Assembly (NCBI RefSeq): GCF_002288925.2
Contig: NW_022098069.1
Coordinates: 72,221,660 to 72,285,659, forward strand
Reading direction: 5' to 3'
DNA from: Delphinapterus leucas
Taxonomy: Eukaryota > Chordata > Mammalia > Artiodactyla > Monodontidae
Length of the DNA: 64,000 nt
This document shows, in pieces, positions 10,691-23,040 of the stretch. Position numbers and translations under genes: made by a program. The notes under the pieces are model-generated. The model saw only the letters and a list, made by a program, of their open reading frames with translations. It was not told where the DNA came from and made no database searches. Position 1 is the first letter of the stretch. The number at the start of each line of letters is the position of its first letter.

Positions 10691-13001
10691 TAGTTTAGCA
10701 TACATTCAATTTTTTCAAATTTCTTATACATCAACATAAGAAGAAATATTAATGAACCCTAAGACCAAGATAAAATGTCATTGATTAAGAGTTCCTTAAC
10801 ATGTCCCCTTATATCACTGGTTCTCAGAATGTTCTCTACAGAATTATACCCAAAGGTTCATGGATCCTGTAACTCAATCTGCTTCTCATTCTCAAAATCC
10901 ACATCCCACTCATAAAGAGGAAAAACTTTCCTCTTTCCTTGTGCCTTTTAATTTGTCTCTGCTTAGTGTGCTGTGTCCTCTCCTTTATGGCCCTAATTAC
11001 TGAGGGAAGTCTGTGGGTGACTTCCTGGGCTTCCTGGTTTCCATCTCATGGGAAGCATAAACATAGAGAAAACTGCTTTCAATTATTGAAACTATGCTGG
11101 ACAGGATCTCTTAGATCCAACACATTCTTGCAACAAAACCAACTACCTTTCTGATCCTGACAACTGCCTTTGAAAATGTCTTCTCTGCGTTCAATTTACT
11201 GTTTGAATTTTTCCTCCCTCTCACAGGTTGTACATGCTTGGATAAGATTCCAGTCCTTGGTATGTTAACAACCAGCGCAGGCTGACTTCGTGTCCAATTA
11301 ATGCATTATACCTTGGGATGGTGCGTTTGATTCACAAGTTGACCAAGTCATATCAATTTCATCGTTGCTTATTATAAGGGCAAAGAGTTACCTAATTATT
11401 CTTCTGTAAACTCAGTGTATTACATTGTGAATTATATTATTTTGTTAGCCTAAGGAAGAGGGCATATAAACTGTTGTGTTCTTAAGTAGTTTTATTTCAG
11501 AATTCTTCCATGATAAGTAAGAGAGATCAAAGATTCTGTTACTGTAGAAAATAAACATGCTTGCAGGATGTCATGCACCTAAGCTTTCACATATTTAGAT
11601 AATGATTTATTTAACACATTGGAGGCTGAGGTTGCTTGGGACTGTGATGGACACAAAGGGATAGTGGGATAGGAATTGTGGCTGTTCTAATCTGCATAGA
11701 AGCTAAATATGACTGACATTTTTGCTGTATATTATTACCAGTTTATTTGAATGATAAATATAAATGGGTGAAAATATGTTTTCAGTATAACCCCTAGGCA
11801 TCTTCCTCTCTCCATTAAAATTCAATTAGATGATTAGTAATGTAACTAAGAACTCACGATGACATTTTCTTTCCCATTGCGCTTATATTCTAAAACAAAT
11901 TCTCGTTGCATTAAAAAATTGTGTTTTTTTATAACTGAAACAGACATGCCTTCAGTATCCAAAAATGATAAGCCAGACCCAATATGAGGGGGAAAATACA
12001 GAGCTACAGTGTAATGTGTAACTAACAAATGAGTAAAACATCCATCAACACGGGTTTTAGCTTTCTGTGTCAAAACTCTTCGGAATGTGTATTCATACAA
12101 ACAATCTGAATTTCCAGTCCAAATGAAATAGTTTACCAAGACTAGCCCAGGCACCTGTGACCCAGATAAGTCAAAGACAGTGTCTGACCAACACTGGACC
12201 TAATTTCAATGATTCCATGAGTCAATATTTTATCATTTCCTGTCTTCTTTTGGCTATTTTTTCCAAAGAAATCTGAAAGAGAGCTGCCTATGTTTATGAG
12301 ATGGGTATGGATTAGCTCTTGCTAATTAATATGGTATGCAACAGTATTCTACGCACAGGGAAGAGAGTAACATTAGAAGTTTTCACGAGGGCAAGAATGT
12401 TGCCGCAGAAACTGTATTCATAATTAACGAATCTCAACAGGTAGAATACACTTGTGTTTAAATAACATTTCATTTTCTCTAAGAAATCAATGTCTTATAA
12501 GGTTGGCATATTTTAAGAACATAAAGTACATTATATATTTTGGAAAAATGTATCACCACACATTCATGCTGAAACAAACTCTAATAATTTTTCATCCACG
12601 CATTATTTCTCATTAGTTGTTTTCTCTTTTGGAACACTATTTCATTTTTCTCCACATGATTGTTCTACAGAGCAAGAGAACCTTGAAGTAGTAAAGGACG
12701 TAGTGAAATTTAAGCTCTATCCTAAAATAGTCAGCCAACCATACCATGGAGGGGGTCTTGGAATTCTTTCTCAAAGTTGTGTTTTAGAGCTCCTTCGGGA
12801 ACCCTTTAAGCAACTTGACACTAAGCTAGCTTTTATTTATTAATTTTCCAAGATCTTGTGGATCATGTTTTAATATAATACTTTCTATGGTTAGAATAGG
12901 CCACAGAACCAGAATTCTAGGTCTGTTGTTTCACATCCTAGTGATCTCTAAATATGTGTAGAACTTATCCTATGAATTTTTCTAGCTGTAAGCCTAGGTT
13001 T
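10691..13001. other. Unassigned intergenic DNA
   Basis: About 2.3 kb with no gene or repeat that I can support. The longest open frame is 102 codons on the minus strand (11846-12154), with no domain and no neighbour that gives it meaning. Confidence 0.5.
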
Positions 13002-13014
13002 AAGAATGCTGGCT

Positions 13015-13217
13015 GCGCTTCCTTGGTGGCACAGTGGTTGAGAGTCCGCCTGCTGATGCAGGGGATGCGGGTTCGTGCCCCGGTCCGAGAAGATCCCACA
13101 TGCTGTGGAGCGGCTAGGCCCGTGAGCCACAGCCGCTGAGCCTGCGCGTCCGGAGCCTGTGCTCCGCAACGGGAGAGGCCACAACAGTGAGAGGCCCGCG
13201 TACCGCAAAAAAAAAAA
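13015..13217 (+). mobile_element. CHR-type tRNA-derived SINE, inserted in a MIR
   Basis: A full-length SINE from GCGCTTCCTTGGTGGCACAG to the A-tail after GCGTACCGC. The head keeps RNA polymerase III promoter parts: an A-box-like TGGCACAGTGGTTGAG and a B-box-like GGGTTCGTGCCCC. It is flanked by a perfect 13-bp target duplication, AAGAATGCTGGCT, at 13002-13014 and 13218-13230, which proves insertion by L1-type target-primed reverse transcription. Close agreement with the other three copies indicates modest age. Confidence 0.95.
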
Positions 13218-13430
13218 AAGAATGCTGGCTAACGTCTGCTAAGCACTCACTACACTATGTGTCAGGCTCTGTTATAAGTGTTTATTTAACCCTCACAACA
13301 ACTCTAGGATATTACTACTATTATCACATACATTTTATAAGTAAGAAAACTGAAGATTCTTAGCTAGTAAATGTATAGCCAGACTCACGATCAGGTAATC
13401 TTGTCCAGGATTGTAAACCACTACCCTCTC
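13218..13430 (-). repeat. MIR SINE, split by the CHR SINE
   Basis: It contains a decayed MIR in reverse orientation: AGCACTCACTACACTATGTG, CAGGCTCTGTTATAAGTG, TTAACCCTCACAACAACTCT and AAGAAAACTGAAGATTC. The CHR SINE landed at its left end, so the MIR is the older layer. Confidence 0.75.
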
Positions 13431-14889
13431 TAATTACATAAGTTTCTGGACAAGTAAAAATGTTATTATATCTAATATTTTCTGGGGTATTCAAATAAAA
13501 ATAATAAATATAAAAATATAAGTTTTAGTATTTATTTGTTATTTCTGACATAGCATGAGTCATTTCTTTCAGCCACTTTTTCAGAGTACATAATTCCAGA
13601 TGGAAAAGTATGCATTACACTGTACCAACACATTCAGAAATACAGCAAGTAAAATTATTTAAACACATTGTATTTAGAAGAGACTAAAGCATTTATGGGC
13701 CAAGAATTTCCCATCATACAGTTTGGTTCATACCAGCTTTTCCAAGCTGTCTTGTCCATTGAAAAAATATCTGTGAATAGTGCATAGTGAATAGAAAATA
13801 TTTTTGCAGATGTTCAGTGGTATTCATAAGTTCCTGCAAACACTCGCAGACACCCACAAATTTTCCCCTGAGTCTTGGTTAATTTTCACTTCATAGATCT
13901 GTGAAATATTTTAAAATAAAAGAAGCATGTCAGGAAATCTTTGGTTGTCTGGTTCCTTTCTTCTTGGCTCCTGGTATTTTATCTCTTACCCTGTTTTTCT
14001 GTACTTTTTGTGCAAAAAATATGTATATATTCAATTTATTCAACATTTTCTTATGAAAAAAATTTCCAACACACAAGAAAGTCAAAAGAATTTTAGAGGG
14101 AATATCCTTAAATTCTTCATCATGTTCTGCCATTAACATTTTATTATATTTGTTTCATCACATTTTTCATCTATCTGTCCATCTATTCATCAATCTTTTT
14201 CTTGATGCAAAGTAAACTACAGGTATATGTAGCTTGTCTCTAAATATTTCAGTATGCATATTATTAATTATAATTCAATATTATTTATAAAGTTTTTCAT
14301 TTTATGTAAAATTTACATCCAATAAATGCAAAAATCTTAATTGTATACTTGCTTAAGTTTTGACAATACATATATTTGCACATTCCAAAATTCTATCAAG
14401 AAAGAGATCATTGCCTTCACCCTATGTTCAATATCTTTTAAATAATTTTAACCTATATTCTTTTCTGTCTGCCTTGTAGGGCCTATAACTAATAACTCTT
14501 AGATAATCTATGATCCTCTTTTGTCAACTTTAGAATACTGTGCCTAACCAAATTGAGAATTATCTTAAGAATTCTATTGTTTCTCATACAGAAAGTTATT
14601 CAAAGAAATATGAAGACTAAGTTTTTTGTTTTGGGGCAGTTTCCAACTTACAGGAAAGAAGGGAGTATCCAAATGCTGCTCAGTGGTCTCACCAATCAGA
14701 GGAAAAAGAGACATCAGAGGTGTGAAGAACAAAGTGACTAGGATTTGTGTGGCAAGAAAGCAGGGAGTTACAGAGATAGTGAGAGCTCCAGGAATCTGCA
14801 GAGAGGTCCAACCAGTCATTTGGTGGAGTACTAATCTGTACATATATGAGAGAAAAATTCCCAAGACTGTGAAAACCAGTGAAAAATAA
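13431..14889. other. Unassigned intergenic DNA
   Basis: AT-rich sequence without a gene. 14600-14889 has several overlapping short ORFs on both strands (up to 96 codons) and may be the decayed 5' part of the old L1 that follows, but I could not place it. Confidence 0.4.
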
Positions 14890-15660
14890 TAAGCTGAATA
14901 ATTCTAGGAGTTCACTAGGGTAGAGAATACCTTCTTTTCCCACCAGTCAGAATAGAAAGATTTTCCAATACATCAGGCATGAAGTAGGAGTCTCAGAAGG
15001 GTATCACCTTACTCGCTCAGCTAAATCAGCCTGAGACTAAAGGCTGCTCTAGGCTCATCTTAACAAAGCTAAAAGACAAGTCACGAAAAGGGTCAAACTG
15101 ATCTCAAGTAATTTAAACTCTATTCCAGAAAAGAAAATTATTTAAATAAACAAAATCCAGCACCTAACATCTTAAATTTATAATGTTTGGCATGCAATTA
15201 AAAATCATCATTCATGCACAGAAACATAACCAAGAGAAAAGAACTCAACCAATTGAAACGAAACCAGAAATGACAAAGATGGTGGAAATAGGAGAAAAAG
15301 ACATTAGAACAGCTATTATAAATATGTTCCATATGATCAAGAAGGTTGAAGAAATTCTGGATACAATAAAAGAAGTGAAATACATAAACAGAGCCCAAAT
15401 AAAATTTATGGAGATGAAAAATACAATATATGAAAAAAAAATACTGGATGCGATTAAGAGCAGATAAGACAATGCAAAAAAAGAAAAGATCAGTGAACTT
15501 AAAGACATTGCAATGGGACTATTCAAAATAATGCCCAGCAAGGATAAAAAGGTTGAATAGATACTGAACAGTATATCAGAGACCTGTGTGCTAGTATTAT
15601 GTGTAATATAATTAATACCTGTAACTGAAATTCTAGAACCATGGAAGAGCTCAAGTTTAA
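14890..15660 (+). pseudogene. Old L1 (L1M or HAL1 type) 5' UTR / ORF1 fragment
   Basis: The plus strand carries blocks typical of the ORF1 region of old L1 or HAL1 elements: AAGAACTCAACCAATTGAAA, GAAATTCTGGATACAATAAA, TGGATGCGATTAAGAGCAGA and AAAAGATCAGTGAACTTAAAG. A 94-codon remnant (15183-15467) encodes a lysine- and isoleucine-rich, probably coiled-coil segment. Stops and shifts follow it. ORF1 proteins of this family bind RNA as trimers; this copy cannot make one. Confidence 0.6.
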
Positions 15661-16959
15661 TTTTTGGTCTTTTTGCTGTTGTTGTTAGAAAATATTTAAT
15701 CCTCATTGACTAGTGACCTCAGGTAAAGCCACTTCATGGCTCTGAGTATCAGTTTCCCTACTTGAGTTGAGACTGTCATTAATGATCTCATTTAGTCTCC
15801 ACAAATGACTCTGCCTAAAGTGAAATAAACATTCAATGAGGGAGACAAGATAGCAGAGTAGAAAGACCTTGAGCTCACCTCCCCTTATGAGCACACCAAA
15901 ATCACAACTAACTGCTGCATAACCATTGATTAAAAAAAGACTGAAACCTACCAAAAAAGATATGCTACATCCAAATACATAAAGAAGAAACCACAATGAG
16001 ATGGTAAGAGGGGTGCACACGTGATATAATCAAATCCCATAACACTCAGGTGGATGACCCACAAACTGAAGAATAATTATATTGCAGAAGTTTTCCCACA
16101 AGAGTGAGAGCTCTGAGCCCCATGTCAGGCACCCTAACCTAGGGGTCCAGCATTGGGAGTAGGAACCCCCAGAGCATGTGGCTTTGAAGGCCAGTGGGGT
16201 TTGATTTCAGGAGCCCCACAGGACTGGGGGAACTAGAGACTCCACTGTTGGAGGGTGCACACAAGTTCTCATGTGCACTGGGACCCAGAGAAAAATCAGT
16301 GACTTCATAGGAGCCTGGTCCAGACATGCCTGCTGGTCTTGGAGGGTCTTCTGGGTAGGTGAGGAGTGGCTGTGACTCACGCTGGGGATTTGGACACTGG
16401 TGGTGGAGATATCAGGGAGTGTTCATTACTTGAACTCTTGATGGAGGCATACACCTTGCTTGGGTCACTAGCACTAAGACCTGGCCCCACCTAACAGCCT
16501 GTAGGCTTCAGTGCTGGGATGCCTCAGTCCAAACAACTAACAGGGTAGGAACACAACTCCACCCATCAGCACACAGTCTGCCTGAAGACTTCCTGAGCCT
16601 ACAGTCAATTCTAGGTATGCCCCTTAACACGACACTGTCCCCCAGAGGGCCAAGACCCAGCTCCACACACCAGTGGGCAATCAACAGCCCCTACCACCAG
16701 GAAGCCTGCACAAGCCTCTAGACCAGCCTCACCCACCAAGGGGCAGACATCAGAAACAAGAAAACTACAATCCTACAGCCTTCAGAACTGAGTCCAAAAA
16801 CACAGGTCAGAACATACCCTGGGACCAGCTGGTCCCTGGCCCTTGGGTGACGAGAGGGGAGTGTAGTGCTGTGATACATAGGACATCCCCTACAGAGGGC
16901 CACTTCTCCATGGTTGAGAAATGTAACTAATCTAATACATACACAAAAATAAAAATAGA

Positions 16960-17640
16960 AATTTAAACAAAATGAGACAGCAAAGGAATATGTTCCAGGT
17001 GAAGAAACAAGATAAAATCTCAGAATAACAACTGTGAAGTGGAGATAGACAATCTACCCAAGAAAGAGTTCAGAGTAATGATCATAAATATGATCCAAGA
17101 ACTCAGGAAAAGAATGGATGCACCAAAATTCATATTACAGGGGTCTCAGATGGAGAAGAGAGAGAAAAAGGGCCTGAGAAAATATTTGAAGAGCTAATAG
17201 CTGAAAACTTCCCTAACATGGAAAAGAAAACAGTCACCCAAGTCCAGGAAGCACAGAGAGTCCCATACAGGACTAACCCAAGGAGGAACACACTGAGACA
17301 TATGGTAATCAAATTGACAAAAGTTAAAGACAAAGAAAACATTAAAAGCAACAAGGGAAAAGCAACAAATAACATACAAGGGAATCCCCATGAGATGAGG
17401 GGACTATCAGCCAATTCTTCAGCAGAAACTCTGCAGGGCAGAAGGAAGTGGCACTATATATTTAAAGTGATGAAAGGGAAAAACCTACAACCCAGAAAGA
17501 CTCTCATTCACATTTGATGGGGAAATCAAAAGCTTTACAGACAAGCAAAAGGTAAAAGATTCAGCACCACAAAACTTTACAAAAATGCTTTACAACAAAT
17601 GCTAAAGGGACTTACGCAGGCAGAAAAGAAAAGGCTACAA
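16960..17640 (+). pseudogene. L1 ORF1 remnant
   Basis: This is the broken coding region for the L1 RNA-binding protein. An N-terminal piece (LPKKEFRVMIINMIQELRKR-like) sits near 17055-17115. It jumps to the part following the coiled coil (GPEKIFEELIAENFPNM at about 17173-17220). The longest open frame, 17218-17517, encodes the C-terminal half with VPYRTNPRRNTLRHMVIKLT, typical of the RRM/CTD nucleic-acid-binding region. A TGA follows HSHI at 17515-17517, and later codons have further stops. Confidence 0.85.
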
Positions 17641-17885
17641 CTATAAACAAGAAAATTATGAAATGGGAAAGTTCACCAATAAAGGCAAACAAACAGTAAA
17701 GATAGGAAATCATCCACACACAAATATGATATCAAACCCCGTAACTGTGACAGGAGGAGAGTACAAATAAAGAATATCTAAAATGCATTTGAAATTAAGA
17801 GATCAGCAACTTAAAACAATCATGTATATACAGACCGCTATACCAAAATCTCATGGTAACCACAAAGCAAAAATCTATATTATAG

Positions 17886-17886
<1 letters not shown>

Positions 17887-17927
<41 letters not shown>

Positions 17928-17941
17928 ACACACACACACAA
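17887..17941. repeat. (CA)n microsatellite between ORF1 and ORF2
   Basis: About 27 dinucleotide units, interrupted by one CTCA at about 17921. It is embedded in the L1 inter-ORF spacer, which in this old family carries a short CA-rich stretch, so it probably grew in place. Length is likely variable between individuals. Confidence 0.95.
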
Positions 17942-18069
17942 AGGAATCCAAACACAACATTAAAGATAGTCACCAAATCATAAGAGAAGAGAACATAAGA
18001 GGTAAGGAAGAAAAAGACCTACAAAAGCAAATCCAAAATTATTAACAAAGTGACAGTAAGGCCATACAT

Positions 18070-21000
18070 ACCAGTAGTTACCTCAAATGTAAATAGATTA
18101 AATGTTCCAACCAAAAGACACAAACTGGCTGAATGGATACAAAAATAAGACCCATATATATGCTGTCTACAAGAGACCCACTTCAGATTTAGAGACACAT
18201 ACAGACTGAAAGTGAGGGGCTAGAAAATGGTATTCCATGCAGATAGAAATCAGAAGAAAGCTGGAGTATTAATACTCATATCAGACAAAATAGACTTTAA
18301 AGTAAAGACTGCTACAAGAGGCAAAGAAGGACACTACATAATTATCAAAGGGTCAAATCAAGAAGAAGGTAAAACAATTATAAATACATATGTGCCCAAC
18401 ATAGGAAAAACTCAATATATAAGGCAAATGTTAACAGACATAAAAGGAGAAATCGGTAGTAATACAATAATCGTAGGGGATTTTAACACTCTGATTACAT
18501 TCATGGAAAGATCATTCAGAAAGAAAATCAATAAGGAAACTCAGACCTTTATATAACACATTAGGCCTAATGGCCTTAATTGATACTCATAGAACATTCC
18601 ATCTGAAAGCAGCAGAATACACATTCTTGTCAAGTTCACATGGAACACTCTCCAGGATAGATCACATGCTAGGCTACAAAAGAGCCTAAATTTAAGAAAA
18701 TTGAAATCATATCCAGTATCTTTTCCAACCACAACACTATGACACCAGAAATCAACTACAAGAAAAAATCTGCAAAAAACACAAACATGTGGGGGCTGAA
18801 CAACATGCTACTAAAACAACCAACCAATCACTGAATAAGTCAAAGAGGAAGTCAAATGAAAATATGACAATCCAAAACCTATGGGATGCAGCAAAAGCAG
18901 TTCTAAGAGGGAATTTTATAGCAATAAAAGCTTACCTCAAGAAACAAGAAAAATTTCAAATAAACAGTCTAACTCTACACCTAAAGCAACTAGAGAAAGA
19001 AGGAAAAGGGAAAAGGCCCAAATCAATAAAATTAGAAATGAAAAAGGAGAAGTTACAACTGACATCACAGAAATACAAAGGACCATAAGAGAATACTATA
19101 AGCAACTGTATGCCAATAAAATGGACAATCTAGAAGAAATGGACAAATTCTTAGGAAGGTACAATCTCCCAAGACTGAACCAGGAAGAAATAGAAAATAT
19201 GAACAAACCAATTACAAGTACTGAAATTGAAACTGTGATTTAAAAACTCCCAACAAACAGAAGTCTAGGACCAGATAGCTTCACAGGCAAATTCTACCAA
19301 ACATTTAGAGAAGAGTTAATACCTATCCTTCTGAAACTATTCCAAAGTTACAGAGGAAGAAACACTTCCAAACTCATTCTATGCCACCATCGCCCTAATA
19401 CCAAACCAAAGCTATCACAAGAAAAAGAAAATTACAGGACAATATCACTGATGAACATAGTTGCAAAAATTCTTAACAAAATACTAGCAAACAAAATCCA
19501 ACAACACATTAAAAGGATCACACACCATGATTGAGTGGGATTTATCCCAGGGAGGCAAGGATTTATCAATATCCCCAATTCAATGAGTGATTGACTGTCA
19601 CATTAACAAATTGAATGAAAACTATATAATTATCTCAGTAGATGCAGAGAAAGCTTTTGATAAAATCAACACCAATTAATGATAAAATCCCTTTGGAAAG
19701 TAAGCATAGAGGGAACACACCTCAACATAATAAAGGCCATATATGACAAACCCATGGCTAACATCATACTCAACAGTGAAAAGCTGAAAGCATTTCCTCT
19801 AAGATCAGGAATAAGACAAGAATGCTCACTCTCACCACTTTTATTCAACATAGATTTGAAAGTCCTACCCACAACAATCAGAGAAGAAAAAGAAATAAAG
19901 GAATCCAAATTGGGAAAGAAGAAAAACTGTCACTGTTTGCAGATGACATGATAATATACATAGAAAATCCTAAAGACGCAACCAGAAAACTACTAGAGCT
20001 CATCAATGAATCTGGAAAAGTTGCAGGATAAAAAATTAATACACAGAAATCTGTTGCATTTCTATACACTAACAACAAAAGATCAGAAAGAGAAATTAAG
20101 GAAACAATCCCATTTACCATCACATCAGAAATAAAATACCTAGAAATAAACCTACTTAAGGAGGCAAAAGACCTGTACTCTGAAAACTAGAAGACAATGA
20201 AGAAAGAAATCAAAGAAGACACAAACAGATAGAAAGATATACCATGTTCTTGGATTGGAAGAATCAATACTGTCAAAATGACTATACTACCCAAGGGAAT
20301 CTACAGATTCAATGCAATCCCAATCAAATTACCAATGGCATTTTTCACAGAATTAGAACAAAACATCATAAAATTTGTATGGAGACACAAAAGAACCTGA
20401 ATAGCCAAAGCAATCTTGAGAAAAAAAAATGGAGCTGGAGGAATCAGGCTCCCTGACTTCAGACTATACTACAAAGTTACAGTAATCAAAACAGTATGGT
20501 ATGGGCAAAAAAACAAAAATATAAATCAATGGAACAGGATAGAAAGCCCAGAAATACTCATGCACCTATGGTCAAATAATCTATGACAAAAGAGCCAAGA
20601 ATATACAATGGAGAAAAGACAGTCTCTTCAATAAGTGGTGCCGGGAAAACTGGATAGCTATATGTAAAAGAATGAAATTAGAACATTCTCTAACACCATA
20701 TACAAAAATAAACTCAAAAGGGATCAAAGATCTCAATGTAAGGTCAGACACTATAAAACTTAGAGGAAAATATAGGCAGAACACACTTTGAAATAAATCG
20801 CAGCAATATCTTTTTTGATCCACCTCCTAGAGTAATGGAAATAAAAACAAAAGTAAACAAATGGGACCTAATTAAACTTAAAACTTTTGCACAGGAAAGG
20901 AAACCACAAACAAATGAAAAGACAACCTACACAGTGGGAGAAAATATTTGCAAATGATGCAACCAACAAGGGATTAATTTCTAAAATATACAAACAACTC
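18070..21000 (+). pseudogene. L1 ORF2 remnant (endonuclease and reverse transcriptase)
   Basis: The plus strand follows ORF2 order. An AP-like endonuclease start (WIQK then CCLQ-like CLQETHF context, broken by stops) is followed by an open stretch at 18227-18556 with SDKIDFKVKTATRGKEGHYI and TIIVGDFN. Next comes the RT domain, with the active-site FADD at 19936-19947, and last the region before the C-terminal zinc knuckle, which is absent. Many stops and shifts are present; the longest sense frames are 90-120 codons. The L1 spacer and 3' UTR bracket it. Confidence 0.9.
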
Positions 21001-21007
21001 ACTTACA

Positions 21008-21385
21008 TGTATAATCTGAAAAAGCTGAACTTGTAGAAACAGAGAGTAAAATGGTGCTTGCCAGGGGCAGTGGGGTGGTAGAATTAGGAGATAATATTGG
21101 TCAAAGGACACACACTTGCAGTTATAAGAGGAGTAAGTTCTGGAGCTCTAATGCACAACATTGTGATTATAGTCAACAGTACTGTATTATACAATTCAAG
21201 CTGCTAAGAGACTAGATTTTAAATGTTCTCACCACCAGAAAGAAGTGTTAATTATGTGGGGTAATGGAGGTGTTAGCTAATATTACAGTGGTAATCATAT
21301 TTTAATATATGAATGTATCAGATCAACGTGTTGTACACCTTAGACTTACACAACTTTATGTCAATTGGATTTCAATTTTTTAAAA
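21008..21385 (+). repeat. L1MA/MB-type 3' UTR
   Basis: It contains GAACTTGTAGAAACAGAGAG, CTTGCCAGGGGCAGTGGGGT, CAGTACTGTATTATACAATT and ACACCTTAGACTTACACAAC, the standard order of an old L1 3' UTR. It directly follows truncated ORF2, which implies a deletion rather than 5' truncation. Confidence 0.85.
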
Positions 21386-22989
21386 ACTTCCATTATCTAA
21401 ACAAAATTATAAATAATAAAATTCAAAAATTCAATGGGTTAGGAACACTATAAATATTTAATAAATATTAAATATTTATATTAAATATTATATTTAATAA
21501 ACCTTAGTTTTTTCAGAGTCACCAGTGTTTCCATCATTAACTTATTTTCATTTTAACAGTATCAGTTAAGCTCAAATGCATTACAGTATTATACTTTGAG
21601 ATGGGAAATCCTTGCTCATATAGACACCAAAGTCCCATAATTTCTATACATTATAATATATTACAATTTTTTTTCAAATGGTAGAAAGAAAAAGTCTATG
21701 GTTTACTTTCCCAGTACCTAGAAGGGGACTATATATAGCAATGTACCATTTATATTGATTTTGCCTTTAAAAAACAAGATCCTTGAATTTTAAATTATAA
21801 ATATCTATTGTCATGCTTTTTTACTGTATCTTCATATTCAAGTTATGAAAGAGAATTGCCCTGACACTTTAAACTCATTTTTCCACTTAATAAGGTAATT
21901 GAATAAGATACTTTGAGGACATGTATAAATGATAAAAGCAAGTTTTATTGGGGAAATGTTAAAATAATGAGAAATCATTCTGTATTTTAAACAAAATCTT
22001 ATTGCTCCTAGAATAGGAAATGAATTGTCTGTAGAAAATGTATACTGTTTGAAAATTAACAACAAAGTTAAATATTTATTATTTTAATTTGAAATAATTT
22101 CAAAAATTATTTAAATAGCACCAAAATTTTCCCTAAGGTTGTGACAAATATTGAAAGTTATCAACCTGTACAAGACATAAAAATCGTAGTTAAACCATTA
22201 ATATTAAATTTTGACTATCACATACCAACCTTATTCAAAAACTAGTTTTCACATATTTAGTTCATTATTTTTAGCATATTAAATTTTAATAATAAAAGTA
22301 GGGCACAAATAATCTTCTTGTATCTCTAAATCGTTCCTCAACTTCAGCTATGATAGACCCTAACTACAATGCCACATACTAGGATTAAAATCTTTTTTGC
22401 AAGATTTATTGGATAATAGAACTGAATTATGGTGCTCTGTTCAGTCTCACTTATCTGTGCTTCCCTTGGTCATGAATAATGGTTATCAGTCATTGCAAGC
22501 AAAATGCTCCAAGTACTACTTCTGGTGTGCTTGGCTTTAAAGCAGAACAACCCCACTACATAGCTGTACCATGATGAATGAGGAAAGTTCTTTCAGTGCT
22601 TGCTTTTCTCACACCTTCTCTACCCCTAGAAGTGTTCCCACATGTAATAATTTCATACAAGTGACCTGAACCCAAGAGTTGTATTATTTTCCAGGACGAC
22701 TATAATTTTATAATTGTCAATATTGATTTTAGAAATCAAAACGAAAAATGGAAAACAAATTGCAACAAAAAATTGAAGTGGTTTTAATTTTAAAATATTT
22801 ATTCTAAGATTTTGCTGTTGTTGTTATATTAAAAAAAAAGAAAAACAGGTTTTCACATAAATGCAATTTTTCTACCAAGCAAATTGCAAAGGAGACATCT
22901 CTGTGTGGGACTGCCATCTAGTGGGAAGTCCAGTGGGGCTATCTAATGATAGTAGTGAACTTGGTTTGGTATTGATGAGCCAAGCCAGT
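21386..22989. other. Unassigned AT-rich DNA
   Basis: No gene is present. An AT-only run at 21449-21501 is rich in self-complementary TAAATATTTA units. The rest is ordinary AT-rich intergenic sequence with no repeat I can name. Confidence 0.5.
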
Positions 22990-23040
22990 TTGTTCCACAA
23001 GTATTTATTGAGCACCTGCTACAGTAAGGCACTTTCTTAT
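22990..23040 (-). repeat. L2 LINE 3' terminal fragment
   Basis: The phrase CAAGTATTTATTGAGCACCT followed by GCTACAGTAAGGCACT is the reverse-orientation L2 3' end. It is short, so the call rests on this one block. Confidence 0.45.

Larger units (their letters stand above)
15839..21385 (+). mobile_element. Old, nearly full-span L1 LINE with 5' UTR, ORF1, ORF2 and 3' UTR, all decayed
   Basis: It starts at GGGAGACAAGATAGCAGAGT, an L1 5' UTR head, and runs through about 1.1 kb of GC-richer 5' UTR (AGGACTGGGGGAACTAGAGA). ORF1, ORF2 and a 3' UTR ending near TACACAACTTTATGTCAATT follow. Two internal losses are visible. The ORF1 coiled coil is cut short near 17130, and ORF2 stops near 21000, before its C-terminal Cys/His segment, with the 3' UTR following at once. 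No target duplication was found. The 3' UTR is of the old L1MA/MB kind, unlike the younger copies at 33, 43 and 49 kb. Confidence 0.88.

Noticed and set aside
13015..13110. tRNA gene
   Set aside because: A- and B-box-like text is present, but it is the tRNA-derived head of a SINE and lacks a full cloverleaf.
15245..15706. 153-codon minus-strand ORF with hydrophobic runs
   Set aside because: Opposite strand of an old L1 ORF1-type fragment. No homology, and lysine-rich sense codons explain the hydrophobicity.
17783..17983. ORF with His-Thr repeats
   Set aside because: It is a translated (CA)n microsatellite inside an L1 spacer.
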